Source: Linyphia triangularis
Taxonomy: Eukaryota; Arthropoda; Arachnida; Araneae; Linyphiidae
Direction: 5' to 3'
NCBI GenBank assembly: GCA_963978545.1
Contig: CAXBTE010000026.1
Location: 42,540-106,539 of the forward strand
DNA: 64,000 nucleotides
This document shows, piece by piece, positions 52,399 to 64,000 of this stretch (the stretch's first letter is position 1; the number at the start of each line of letters is the position of its first letter). A program made the position numbers and the translations under genes. Below the pieces are notes generated by a model. That model was not told the DNA's origin. It did no database searches and worked only from the letters and a program-made list of their open reading frames with translations.

Positions 52399-53848
52399 CA
52401 GTAACTTTTTATTAAATATGCCCAAGAAAGGACCCTCAAATCGCTTTATAAACCAAGCTGTCGGTATAATTCAGAAAAATCCAAAATAACGCGTTAACAC
52501 AGAAATGGAGACGTTTTTGAACGCAATTTTTGAAACTAGTTGGGAATTGTCCGAAATGCTTTAAAATTTTAGCTGTGACCTTAGAGTATGCTCAAAAGTT
52601 ACTTTTTATCAAAACTGTTCAAGAAAGGACCCTTATATCGATTTATATCCCAAATTATCGGTAAAATTCAGAAAAATCCAAAATAACGCGTTAACACAGA
52701 AATAGAGACGATTTTGAAAGCAATTTTTAAAACTAGCTGGGAATTGTCCGAAATGCTTTGAAAATGATCAAAAGTAACTTTTTATAAAAACTGTCAAGAA
52801 AGGACCCTTAAATCGCTGTATAGCCTAAACTGTCGGTAAAATTCAGAAAAATCCAAAATAACGCGTTAACACAGAAATAGAGACGATTTTGAACGATATT
52901 TTTCAAACTAGCTGGGAATTGTCCGAAATGCTTTGAAAATGCTCAAGAGTTACTTTTTATCAAAACTGTCAAGAAAGGACCCTTAAATCGCTTTATAGCC
53001 CAAACTGTCGGTAAAATTCAGAAAAATCCAAAATAACGCGTTAACACAGAAATAGAGACGATTTTGAAAGCAATTTTTAAAACTAGCTGGGAATTGTCCG
53101 AAATGCTTTGAAAATGCTCAAAAGTAACTTTTTATCAAAACTGTCAAGAAAGGACCCTTTAATCGCTTTATAGCCCAAACTGTTGGTAGAATTCCGAAAA
53201 ATCCAAAATAACGCGTTAACACAGAAATAGAGACGGTTTTGAACGCAATTTCTGAAACTAGCTGGGAATTATCCGAAATGCTTTAAAATTTTAGCTGTGA
53301 CCTAAGAGTATGCTTAAAAGTTACTTTTTATCAAAACTGTTCAAGAAAGGACCCTTAAATCGATTTATAGCCTAAACTGTCGGTAAAATTCAGAAAAATC
53401 CAAAATAACGCGTTAACACAGAAATAGAGACGATTTTGAACGATATTTTTAAAACTAGCTGGGAAATGTCCGAAATGCTTTGAAAATGCTCAATAGTTAC
53501 TTTTTATCAAAACTGTTCAAGAAAAGACCCTTAAATCGATTTATAGCCCAATCTGTCGGGAAAATTCAGTAAAATCCAAAATAACGCGTTAGCACAGAAA
53601 TAGAGACGGTTTTGAACGAAATTTTGGAATTTAGCTGGGAAATGTCCGAAATGTGTCAAATTTAGCTGTTAACATAGGAGAATGCTTAAGAGTTACTTTT
53701 TATCAAAACTATCCAAGAAAGGTCCCTTAAATCGCTTTATAGCCCAAACTGTCGTTAAAATTCAAAAAAATCCAAAATAACGCGTTTGCTCAGAAATGGA
53801 GACGATTTTGTACGAAATTTTGAAACTAGCTGGGAAATTTTAGTTGAA
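52399..53848. repeat. C block 7: 8 C monomers, 722 bp shorter
   Basis: Monomers begin at 52401, 52598, 52774, 52949, 53124, 53320, 53496 and 53692. The first four match monomers 1-4 of other blocks and the last three match 10-12. The fifth could be monomer 5 or 9, which are alike. The missing 722 bp is exactly one four-monomer period. The block has no ACGCGG monomer because monomer 6 is gone. A base not seen in other blocks is A at 53271. Confidence 0.96.
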
Positions 53849-54616
53849 GACCTGAAATATGTTTTATATTCATATTCTGTCGAAATTTGACTGAAAAAAT
53901 AATTTTTTGAATTTTCAAATTTTTCGAAATTTTTCAAAGGGGTTAGACTTAGGAAATTTTATGAAAAAATCACTTTTCCAAAAAATAATTTTTTGAATTT
54001 TCAAATTTTTCGAAATTTTTCAAAGGGGTTAGTCTTAGGAAATTTTATGAAAAAATCACTTTTCCAAAAAATAATTTTTTGAATTTTCAAATTTTTCGAA
54101 AATTTTCAAAGGGGTTAGTCTTAGGAAATTTTATGAAAAAATCACTTTTCCAAAAAATAATTTTTTGAATTTTCAAATTTTTCAAAGGGGTTAGCCTAAG
54201 GAAATTTCATGAAAAAATCACTTTTCCAAAAAATAATTTTTTGAATTTTCAAATTTTTCAAAGGGGTTAGCCTTAGGAAATTTTATGAAAAAATCACTTT
54301 TCCAAAAAATAATTTTTTGAATTTTCAAATTTTTCGAAATTTTTCAAAGGGGTTAGTCTTAGGAAATTTTATGAAAAAATCACTTTTCCAAAAAATAATT
54401 TTTTGAATTTTCAAATTTTTCGAAATTTTTGAAAGGGGTTAGCCTTGGGAAATTTTATGAAAAAATCACTTTTCCAAAAATTAATTTTTTGAATTTTCAA
54501 ATTTTTCGAAATTTTTCAAAGGGGTTAGCCTTAGGAAATTTTATGAAAAAATCACTTTTCCAAAAAACTGCTCAAAATGCTTCCAGATTTTGGTTTTAAA
54601 ATAGAAATATGATTTG
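53849..54616. repeat. Hybrid A remnant with 8-unit B array, after C block 7
   Basis: 768 bp, same B pattern as after block 6, with ordinary TAATTTTTTG in the seventh unit. The C-to-A junction upstream is unchanged even though the C block itself lost four monomers. Confidence 0.95.
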
Positions 54617-57600
54617 CAGTCACTTTATTTCAAATCTGCCCAATAAAGGACCCTTAATTCAGTTTATAGCCCAAAATGTAGGTAAAATTCAGAAATTTTC
54701 AGTGTTTGAAATGCAGTCCTTTTTTGGGATCAACTTTCGACCCCCTTAATATTTAGTGGTTGTTAAGATTTTCGTTTTTAAGAATCTCCTATTAATGAAC
54801 TTCAATGTTGCCAAGTTACAACATTGTGCTCCCAAAACTCTCTGTGTAAAAATTATGTATGTGTACCACTGAAAAAAACAACTTTGCAAATTTTGACCCC
54901 CTTAATATTTTGTGGTTGTTAAGATTTTCGTTTTTAAGAATCTCCTATAGAAGACCTTAAATGTGGCCAAGTTACAATACTGTGCTCCAAATACACTATG
55001 AGTAAAAATTCAAAAACTGTAAAATCAATGTATTTTCAAAGGGAAATTTTGAACTTTGAAAATAGTGGCTCAAATGCTACCAAATTTTTTTTGGGGACCT
55101 GAAATATGTTTTATATTCATATTCTGTCCAAATGTGACTGAAAAAATAATTTTTTGAATTTTCAAATTTTTCGAAATTTTTCAAAGGGGTTAGCCTTAGG
55201 AAATTTTATGAAAAAATCACTTTTCCAAAAAATGGCTCAAAATGCTTCCAGATTTTGGTTTTAAAATAGAAATATGATTTGCAGTCACTTTATTTCAAAT
55301 CTGCCCAAAAAAGGACCCTTTAATTCAGTTTATAGCCCAAAATGTAGGTAAAATTCAGAAATTTTCAGTGTTTGAAATGCAGTCCTTTTTTGGGATCAAC
55401 TTTCGACCCCCTTAATATTTAGTGGTTGTTAAGATTTTCATTTTTAAGAATCTCCTATTAATGAACTTCAATGTGGCCAAGTCACAACATTGTGCTCCCA
55501 AAACTATCTGTGTAAAAATTATGTATGTGTACCACTGAAAAAAACAACTTTGCAAATTTTGACCCCCTTAATATTTTGTGGTTGTTAAGATTTTCGTTTT
55601 TAAGAATCTCCTATAGAAGACCTTAAATGTGGCCAAGTTACAATACTGTGCTCCAAATACACTATGAGTAAAAATTCAAAAACTGTAAAATCAATGTATT
55701 TTCAAAGGGAAATTTTGAACTTTGAAAATAGTGGCTCAAATGCTACCAAATTTTTTTTGGGGACCTGAAATATGTTTTATATTCATATTCTGTCCAAATG
55801 TGACTGAAAAAATAATTTTTTGAATTTTCAAATTTTTCGAAATTTTTCAAAGGGGTTAGCCTTAGGAAATTTTATGAAAAAATCACTTTTCCAAAAAATG
55901 GCTCAAAATGCTTCCAGATTTTGGTTTTAAAATAGAAATATGATTTGCAGTCACTTTATTTCAAATCTGCCCAATAAAGGACCCTTAATTCAGTTTATAG
56001 CCCAAAATGTAGGTAAAATTCAGAAATTTTCAGTGTTTGAAATGCAGTCCTTTTTTGGGATCAACTTTCGACCCCCTTAATATTTAGTGGTTGTTAAGAT
56101 TTTCGTTTTTAAGAATCTCCTATTAATGAACTTCAATGTTGCCAAGTTACAACATTGTGCTCCCAAAACTCTCTGTGTAAAAATTATGTATGTGTACCAC
56201 TGAAAAAAACAACTTTGCAAATTTTGACCCCCTTAATATTTTGTGGTTGTTAAGATTTTCGTTTTTAAGAATCTCCTATAGAAGACCTTAAATGTGGCCA
56301 AGTTACAATACTGTGCTCCAAATACACTATGAGTAAAAATTCAAAAACTGTAAAATCAATGTATTTTCAAAGGGAAATTTTGAAGTTTGAAAATAGTGGT
56401 TCAAATGCTACCAAATTTTTTTTGGGGACCTGAAATATGTTTTATATTCATATTCTGTCCAAATGTGACTGAAAAAATAATTTTTTGAATTTTCAAATTT
56501 TTCGAAATTTTTCAAAGGGGTTAGCCTTAGGAAATTTTATGAAAAAATCACTTTTCCAAAAAATGGCTCAAAATGCTTCCAGATTTTGGTTTTAAAATAG
56601 AAATATGATTTGCAGTCACTTTATTTCAAATCTGCCCAATAAAGGACCCTTAATTCAGTTTATAGCCCAAAATGTAGGTAAAATTCAGAAATTTTCAGTG
56701 TTTGAAATGCAGTCCTTTTTTGGGATCAACTTTCGACCCCCTTAATATTTAGTGGTTGTTAAGATTTTCGTTTTTAAGAATCTCCTATTAATGAACTTCA
56801 ATGTTGCCAAGTTACAACATTGTGCTCCCAAAACTCTCTGTGTAAAAATTATGTATGTGTACCACTGAAAAAAACAACTTTGCAAATTTTGACCCCCTTA
56901 ATATTTTGTGGTTGTTAAGATTTTCGTTTTTAAGAATCTCCTATAGAAGACCTTAAATGTGGCCAAGTTACAATACTGTGCTCCAAATACACTATGAGTA
57001 AAAATTCAAAAACTGTAAAATCAATGTATTTTCAAAGGGAAATTTTGAACTTTGAAAATAGTGGTTCAAATGCTACCAAATTTTTTTTGGGGACCTGAAA
57101 TATGTTTTATATTCATATTCTGTCCAAATGTGACTGAAAAAATAATTTTTTGAATTTTCAAATTTTTCGAAATTTTTCAAAGGGGTTAGCCTTAGGAAAT
57201 TTTATGAAAAAATCACTTTTCCAAAAAATGGCTCAAAATGCTTCCAGATTTTGGTTTTAAAATAGAAATATGATTTGCAGTCACTTTATTTCAAATCTGC
57301 CCAATAAAGGACCCTTAATTCAGTTTATAGCCCAAAATGTAGGTAAAATTCAGAAATTTTCAGTGTTTGAAATGCAGTCCTTTTTTGGGATCAACTTTCG
57401 ACCCCCTTAATATTTAGTGGTTGTTAAGATTTTCGTTTTTAAGAATCTCCTATTAATGAACTTCAATGTTGCCAAGTTACAACATTGTGCTCCCAAAACT
57501 CTCTGTGTAAAAATTATGTATGTGTACCACTGAAAAAAACAACTTTGCAAATTTTGACCCCCTTAATATTTTGTGGTTGTTAAGATTTTCGTTTTTAAGA

Positions 57601-57942
57601 ATCTCCTATAGAAGACCTTAAATGTGGCCAAGTAACAATACTGTGCTCCAAATACACTATGAGTAAAAATTCAAAAACTGTAAAATCAATGTATTTTCAA
57701 AGGGAAATTTTGAACTTTGAAAATAGTGGCTCAAATGCTACCAAATTTTTTTTGGGGACCTGAAATATGTTTTATATTCATATTCTGTCCAAATGTGACT
57801 GAAAAAATAATTTTTTGAATTTTCAAATTTTTCGAAATTTTTCAAAGGGGTTAGCCTTAGGAAATTTTATGAAAAAATCACTTTTCCAAAAAATGGCTCA
57901 AAATGCTTCCAGATTTTGGTTTTAAAATAGAAATATGATTTG
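54617..57942. repeat. A satellite array, five units
   Basis: Units start at 54617, 55282 (A2, 666 bp), 55948, 56613 and 57278. The A2 unit has AAACTATCTGTG near 55501 for AAACTCTCTGTG, shared only with the unit at 62768. Unit 55948 has a change of its own, TTTTGAAGTTTG, near 56380. Unit 57278 has CAAGTAAC near 57631. Confidence 0.95.
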
Positions 57943-59162
57943 CAGTCACTTTATTTCAAATCTGCCCAAAAAAGGACCCTTTAATTCAGTTTATAGCCCA
58001 AAATGTAGGTAAAATTCAGAAATTTTCAGTGTTTGAAATGCAGTCCTTTTTTGGGATCAACTTTCGACCCCCTTAATATTTAGTGGTTGTTAAGATTTTC
58101 ATTTTTAAGAATCTCCTATTAATGAACTTCAATGTGGCCAAGTCACAACATTGTGCTCCCAAAACTCTCTGTGTAAAAATTATGTATGTGTACCACTGAA
58201 AAAAACAACTTTGCAAATTTTGACCCCCTTAATATTTTGTGGTTGTTAAGATTTTCGTTTTTAAGAATCTCCTATAGAAGACCTTAAATGTGGCCAAGTT
58301 ACAATACTGTGCTCCAAATACACTACGAGTAAAAATTCAAAAACTCCAAAATACAATCAATGTATTTTCAAAGGGAAATTTTGAACTTTGAAAATAATGG
58401 CTCAAATGCTACCAAATTTTTTTTGGGGACCTGAAATATGTTTTATATTTATATTCTGTCCAAATGTGACTGAAAAAATAATTTTTTGAATTTTCAAATT
58501 TTTCGAAATTTTTCAAAGGGGTTAGCCTTAGGAAATTTTATGAAAAAATCACTTTTCCAAAAAATAATTTTTTGAATTTTCAAATTTTTCAAAGGGGTTA
58601 GCCTTAGGAAATTTTATGAAAAAATCACTTTTCCAAAAAATAATTTTTTGAATTTTCAAATTTTTCGAAATTTTTCAAAGGGGTTAGTCTTAGGAAATTT
58701 TATGAAAAAATCACTTTTCCAAAAAATAATTTTTTGAATTTTCAAATTTTTCAAAGGGTTAGCCTTAGGAAATTTTATGAAAAAATCACTTTTCCAAAAA
58801 ATAATTTTTTCAATTTTCAAATTTTTCAAAGGGGTTAGTCTTAGGAAATTTTATGAAAAAATCACTTTTCCAAAAAAAAATTTTTTGAATTTTCAAATTT
58901 TTCAAAGGGGTTAGCCTTAGGAAATTTTATGAAAAAATCACTTTTTCAAAAAATAATTTTTTGAATTTTTAATTTTTCAAGGGGGTTAGCCTTAGGAAAT
59001 TTTACGAAAAAATCACTTTTCCAAAAATAATTTTTTGAATTTTCAAATTTTTCGAAATTTTTCAAAGGGGTTAGACTTAGGAAATTTTATGAAAAAATCA
59101 CTTTTCCAAAAAATTTCTCAAAATGCTTCCAGATTTTGGTTTTAAAATAGAAATATAGTTTA
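57943..59162. repeat. Terminal A unit (A2 head) with 8-unit B array, before C block 8
   Basis: Same chimera as the unit at 51178: A2 head, then CACTACGAG and CTCCAAAATACAATC. In the B array the unit near 58870 has a different A-run and T-run balance, and the unit near 58965 reads GAATTTTTAATTTTTC, one base shorter, which brings the total back to 1220 bp. Confidence 0.95.
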
Positions 59163-61334
59163 CAGTAACTTTTTATTAAATATGCCCAAGAAAGGACCCT
59201 CAAATCGCTTTATAAACCAAGCTGTCGGTATAATTCAGAAAAATCCAAAATAACGCGTTAACACAGAAATGGAGACGTTTTTGAACGCAATTTTTGAAAC
59301 TAGTTGGGAATTGTCCGAAATGCTTTAAAATTTTAGCTGTGACCTTAGAGTATGCTCAAAAGTTACTTTTTATCAAAACTGTTCAAGAAAGGACCCTTAT
59401 ATCGATTTATATCCCAAATTATCGGTAAAATTCAGAAAAATCCAAAATAACGCGTTAACACAGAAATAGAGACGATTTTGAAAGCAATTTTTAAAACTAG
59501 CTGGGAATTGTCCGAAATGCTTTGAAAATGATCAAAAGTAACTTTTTATAAAAACTGTCAAGAAAGGACCCTTAAATCGCTGTATAGCCTAAACTGTCGG
59601 TAAAATTCAGAAAAATCCAAAATAACGCGTTAACACAGAAATAGAGACGATTTTGAACGATATTTTTCAAACTAGCTGGGAATTGTCCGAAATGCTTTGA
59701 AAATGCTCAAGAGTTACTTTTTATCAAAACTGTCAAGAAAGGACCCTTAAATCGCTTTATAGCCCAAACTGTCGGTAAAATTCAGAAAAATCCAAAATAA
59801 CGCGTTAACACAGAAATAGAGACGATTTTGAAAGCAATTTTTAAAACTAGCTGGGAATTGTCCGAAATGCTTTGAAAATGCTCAAAAGTAACTTTTTATC
59901 AAAACTGTCAAGAAAGGACCCTTTAATCGCTTTATAGCCCAAACTGTTGGTAGAATTCCGAAAAATCCAAAATAACGCGTTAACACAGAAATAGAGACGG
60001 TTTTGAACGCAATTTCTGAAACTAGCTGGGAATTGTCCGAAATGCTTTAAAATTTTAGCTGTGACCTAAGAGTATGCTTAAAAGTTACTTTTTATCAAAA
60101 CTGTTCAAGAAAGGACCCTTAAATCGATTTATAGCCTAAACTGTCGGTAAAATTCAGAAAAATCCAAAATAACGCGGTAACACAGAAATAGAGACGATTT
60201 TGAACGATATTTTTCAAACTAGCTGGGAATTGTCCGAAATGCTTTGAAAATGCTCAAGAGTTACTTTTTATCAAAACTGTCAAGAAAGAAGCCTTAAATC
60301 GCTTTATAGGCCAAACTGTCGGTAAAATTCAGAAAAATCCAAAATAACGCGTTAACACAGAAATAGAGACGATTTTGAACGATATTTTTAAAACTAGCTG
60401 GGAATTGTCCGAAATGCTTTGAAAATGCTCAAGAGTTACTTTTTATCAAAACTGTCAAGAAAGGACCCTTAAATCGCTTTATAGCCCAAACTGTCGGTAA
60501 AATTCAGAAAAATCCAAAATAACGCGTTAACACAGAAATAGAGACGATTTTGAAAGCAATTTTTAAAACTAGCTGGGAATTGTCCGAAATGCTTTGAAAA
60601 TGCTCAAAAGTAACTTTTTATCAAAACTGTCAAGAAAGGACCCTTTAATCGCTTTATAGCCCAAACTGTTGGTAGAATTCCGAAAAATCCAAAATAACGC
60701 GTTAACACAGAAATAGAGACGGTTTTGAACGCAATTTCTGAAACTAGCTGGGAATTGTCCGAAATGCTTTAAAATTTTAGCTGTGACCTAAGAGTATGCT
60801 TAAAAGTTACTTTTTATCAAAACTGTTCAAGAAAGGACCCTTAAATCGATTTATAGCCTAAACTGTCGGTAAAATTCAGAAAAATCCAAAATAACGCGTT
60901 AACACAGAAATAGAGACGATTTTGAACGATATTTTTAAAACTAGCTGGGAAATGTCCGAAATGCTTTGAAAATGCTCAATAGTTACTTTTTATCAAAACT
61001 GTTCAAGAAAAGACCCTTAAATCGATTTATAGCCCAATCTGTCGGGAAAATTCAGTAAAATCCAAAATAACGCGTTAGCACAGAAATAGAGACGGTTTTG
61101 AACGAAATTTTGGAATTTAGCTGGGAAATGTCCGAAATGTGTCAAATTTAGCTGTTAACATAGGAGAATGCTTAAGAGTTACTTTTTATCAAAACTATCC
61201 AAGAAAGGTCCCTTAAATCGCTTTATAGCCCAAACTGTCGTTAAAATTCAAAAAAATCCAAAATAACGCGTTTGCTCAGAAATGGAGACGATTTTGTACG
61301 AAATTTTGAAACTAGCTGGGAAATTTTAGTTGAA
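59163..61334. repeat. C block 8: 12 C monomers
   Basis: A full 12-monomer block, so the 722-bp loss in block 7 was not passed on to it. It has the ACGCGG palindrome in monomer 6 at 60170 and normal AAGGACCC in monomer 9, grouping it with block 6. Confidence 0.96.
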
Positions 61335-62102
61335 GACCTGAAATATGTTTTATATTCATATTCTGTCGAAATTTGACTGAAAAAATAATTTTTTGAATTT
61401 TCAAATTTTTCGAAATTTTTCAAAGGGGTTAGACTTAGGAAATTTTATGAAAAAATCACTTTTCCAAAAAATAATTTTTTGAATTTTCAAATTTTTCGAA
61501 ATTTTTCAAAGGGGTTAGTCTTAGGAAATTTTATGAAAAAATCACTTTTCCAAAAAATAATTTTTTGAATTTTCAAATTTTTCGAAAATTTTCAAAGGGG
61601 TTAGTCTTAGGAAATTTTATGAAAAAATCACTTTTCCAAAAAATAATTTTTTGAATTTTCAAATTTTTCAAAGGGGTTAGCCTAAGGAAATTTCATGAAA
61701 AAATCACTTTTCCAAAAAATAATTTTTTGAATTTTCAAATTTTTCAAAGGGGTTAGCCTTAGGAAATTTTATGAAAAAATCACTTTTCCAAAAAATAATT
61801 TTTTGAATTTTCAAATTTTTCGAAATTTTTCAAAGGGGTTAGTCTTAGGAAATTTTATGAAAAAATCACTTTTCCAAAAAATAATTTTTTGAATTTTCAA
61901 ATTTTTCGAAATTTTTGAAAGGGGTTAGCCTTGGGAAATTTTATGAAAAAATCACTTTTCCAAAAATTAATTTTTTGAATTTTCAAATTTTTCGAAATTT
62001 TTCAAAGGGGTTAGCCTTAGGAAATTTTATGAAAAAATCACTTTTCCAAAAAACTGCTCAAAATGCTTCCAGATTTTGGTTTTAAAATAGAAATATGATT
62101 TG
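61335..62102. repeat. Hybrid A remnant with 8-unit B array, after C block 8
   Basis: 768 bp, with the later B pattern and ordinary TAATTTTTTG in the seventh unit, like the arrays after blocks 6 and 7. Confidence 0.95.
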
Positions 62103-64000
62103 CAGTCACTTTATTTCAAATCTGCCCAATAAAGGACCCTTAATTCAGTTTATAGCCCAAAATGTAGGTAAAATTCAGAAATTTTCAGTGTTTGAAATGC
62201 AGTCCTTTTTTGGGATCAACTTTCGACCCCCTTAATATTTAGTGGTTGTTAAGATTTTCGTTTTTAAGAATCTCCTATTAATGAACTTCAATGTTGCCAA
62301 GTTACAACATTGTGCTCCCAAAACTCTCTGTGTAAAAATTATGTATGTGTACCACTGAAAAAAACAACTTTGCAAATTTTGACCCCCTTAATATTTTGTG
62401 GTTGTTAAGATTTTCGTTTTTAAGAATCTCCTATAGAAGACCTTAAATGTGGCCAAGTTACAATACTGTGCTCCAAATACACTATGAGTAAAAATTCAAA
62501 AACTGTAAAATCAATGTATTTTCAAAGGGAAATTTTGAACTTTGAAAATAGTGGCTCAAATGCTACCAAATTTTTTTTGGGGACCTGAAATATGTTTTAT
62601 ATTCATATTCTGTCCAAATGTGACTGAAAAAATAATTTTTTGAATTTTCAAATTTTTCGAAATTTTTCAAAGGGGTTAGCCTTAGGAAATTTTATGAAAA
62701 AATCACTTTTCCAAAAAATGGCTCAAAATGCTTCCAGATTTTGGTTTTAAAATAGAAATATGATTTGCAGTCACTTTATTTCAAATCTGCCCAAAAAAGG
62801 ACCCTTTAATTCAGTTTATAGCCCAAAATGTAGGTAAAATTCAGAAATTTTCAGTGTTTGAAATGCAGTCCTTTTTTGGGATCAACTTTCGACCCCCTTA
62901 ATATTTAGTGGTTGTTAAGATTTTCATTTTTAAGAATCTCCTATTAATGAACTTCAATGTGGCCAAGTCACAACATTGTGCTCCCAAAACTATCTGTGTA
63001 AAAATTATGTATGTGTACCACTGAAAAAAACAACTTTGCAAATTTTGACCCCCTTAATATTTTGTGGTTGTTAAGATTTTCGTTTTTAAGAATCTCCTAT
63101 AGAAGACCTTAAATGTGGCCAAGTTACAATACTGTGCTCCAAATACACTATGAGTAAAAATTCAAAAACTGTAAAATCAATGTATTTTCAAAGGGAAATT
63201 TTGAACTTTGAAAATAGTGGCTCAAATGCTACCAAATTTTTTTTGGGGACCTGAAATATGTTTTATATTCATATTCTGTCCAAATGTGACTGAAAAAATA
63301 ATTTTTTGAATTTTCAAATTTTTCGAAATTTTTCAAAGGGGTTAGCCTTAGGAAATTTTATGAAAAAATCACTTTTCCAAAAAATGGCTCAAAATGCTTC
63401 CAGATTTTGGTTTTAAAATAGAAATATGATTTGCAGTCACTTTATTTCAAATCTGCCCAATAAAGGACCCTTAATTCAGTTTATAGCCCAAAATGTAGGT
63501 AAAATTCAGAAATTTTCAGTGTTTGAAATGCAGTCCTTTTTTGGGATCAACTTTCGACCCCCTTAATATTTAGTGGTTGTTAAGATTTTCGTTTTTAAGA
63601 ATCTCCTATTAATGAACTTCAATGTTGCCAAGTTACAACATTGTGCTCCCAAAACTCTCTGTGTAAAAATTATGTATGTGTACCACTGAAAAAAACAACT
63701 TTGCAAATTTTGACCCCCTTAATATTTTGTGGTTGTTAAGATTTTCGTTTTTAAGAATCTCCTATAGAAGACCTTAAATGTGGCCAAGTTACAATACTGT
63801 GCTCCAAATACACTATGAGTAAAAATTCAAAAACTGTAAAATCAATGTATTTTCAAAGGGAAATTTTGAACTTTGAAAATAGTGGTTCAAATGCTACCAA
63901 ATTTTTTTTGGGGACCTGAAATATGTTTTATATTCATATTCTGTCCAAATGTGACTGAAAAAATAATTTTTTGAATTTTCAAATTTTTCGAAATTTTTCA
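62103..64000. repeat. A satellite array, three units, last cut by the window end
   Basis: Units start at 62103 (665 bp), 62768 (A2, 666 bp) and 63434 (567 bp visible, ending inside its B unit). The A2 unit repeats the AAACTATCTGTG marker of 55282, and the next unit has GTGGTTCAAATG like 55948. The run is therefore a copy of the array beginning at 54617, displaced by 7486 bp, and presumably continues beyond the window. Confidence 0.94.

Noticed and set aside
1..64000. Virus, integrated element or gene cluster hidden among the repeats
   Set aside because: Read end to end, all sequence is assigned to A, B or C except the 26-bp scrambled segment at 18295, so there is no room for another element.

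Overview
The window is one uninterrupted block of eukaryotic satellite DNA. I find no gene, RNA gene, transposon, CRISPR array or unique sequence in it. The DNA is visibly AT-rich, and every stretch belongs to one of three tandem repeat families, all in the same head-to-tail orientation over 64 kb. This points to the pericentromere, centromere or another heterochromatic block of a eukaryotic chromosome. The species cannot be named from the sequence. AT-rich units with TTTTCGAAA-type motifs look more like invertebrate repeats than vertebrate alpha satellite, but that is only an impression.

Families. A is a unit of about 665 bp (subtype A2 is 666 bp) with 57 copies counted, the last cut by the window edge. 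In A coordinates, +1 to about +95 is a C-like head, +123 to +278 and +279 to about +434 are two diverged 156-bp subrepeats, +480 to +530 is a linker, +531 to +616 is one B unit, and +617 to +665 is the tail. B is an 86-bp unit, or 76 bp after loss of 10 bp. It occurs once in each ordinary A and in arrays of 3 to 9 units on either side of C. C is a 175/196-bp monomer found in 8 blocks of 12 monomers (8 in one block). Nearly every C monomer carries the palindrome TAACGCGTTA.

Layout. Each higher-order unit runs: ordinary A copies, then a terminal A with an expanded B array, then a C block, then a hybrid A remnant with a second expanded B array, then ordinary A again. C blocks start at 2318, 6825, 14965, 23617, 32277, 46908, 52399 and 59163, so the spacing is 4507, 8140, 8652, 8660, 14631, 5491 and 6764 bp. 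Variation comes almost entirely from the number of A copies between C blocks (2, 7, 8, 8, 17, 3, 6), plus a few unit-sized deletions.

History readable in the sequence. The A head aligns with the start of a C monomer, so A looks like a C monomer enlarged by inserted material including B. Every C block ends in the same C-to-A junction, so C blocks spread as part of the larger unit and not by independent insertion. Diagnostic substitutions recur at about 8.65-kb spacing, showing recent segmental amplification. Chimeric A units, a duplicated marked A unit, a 722-bp loss in one C block and a 156-bp loss in three A units all fit unequal exchange or conversion between repeats. The most interesting functional candidate is the CpG palindrome repeated once per nucleosome-sized C monomer; any protein-binding or centromere role is inference.
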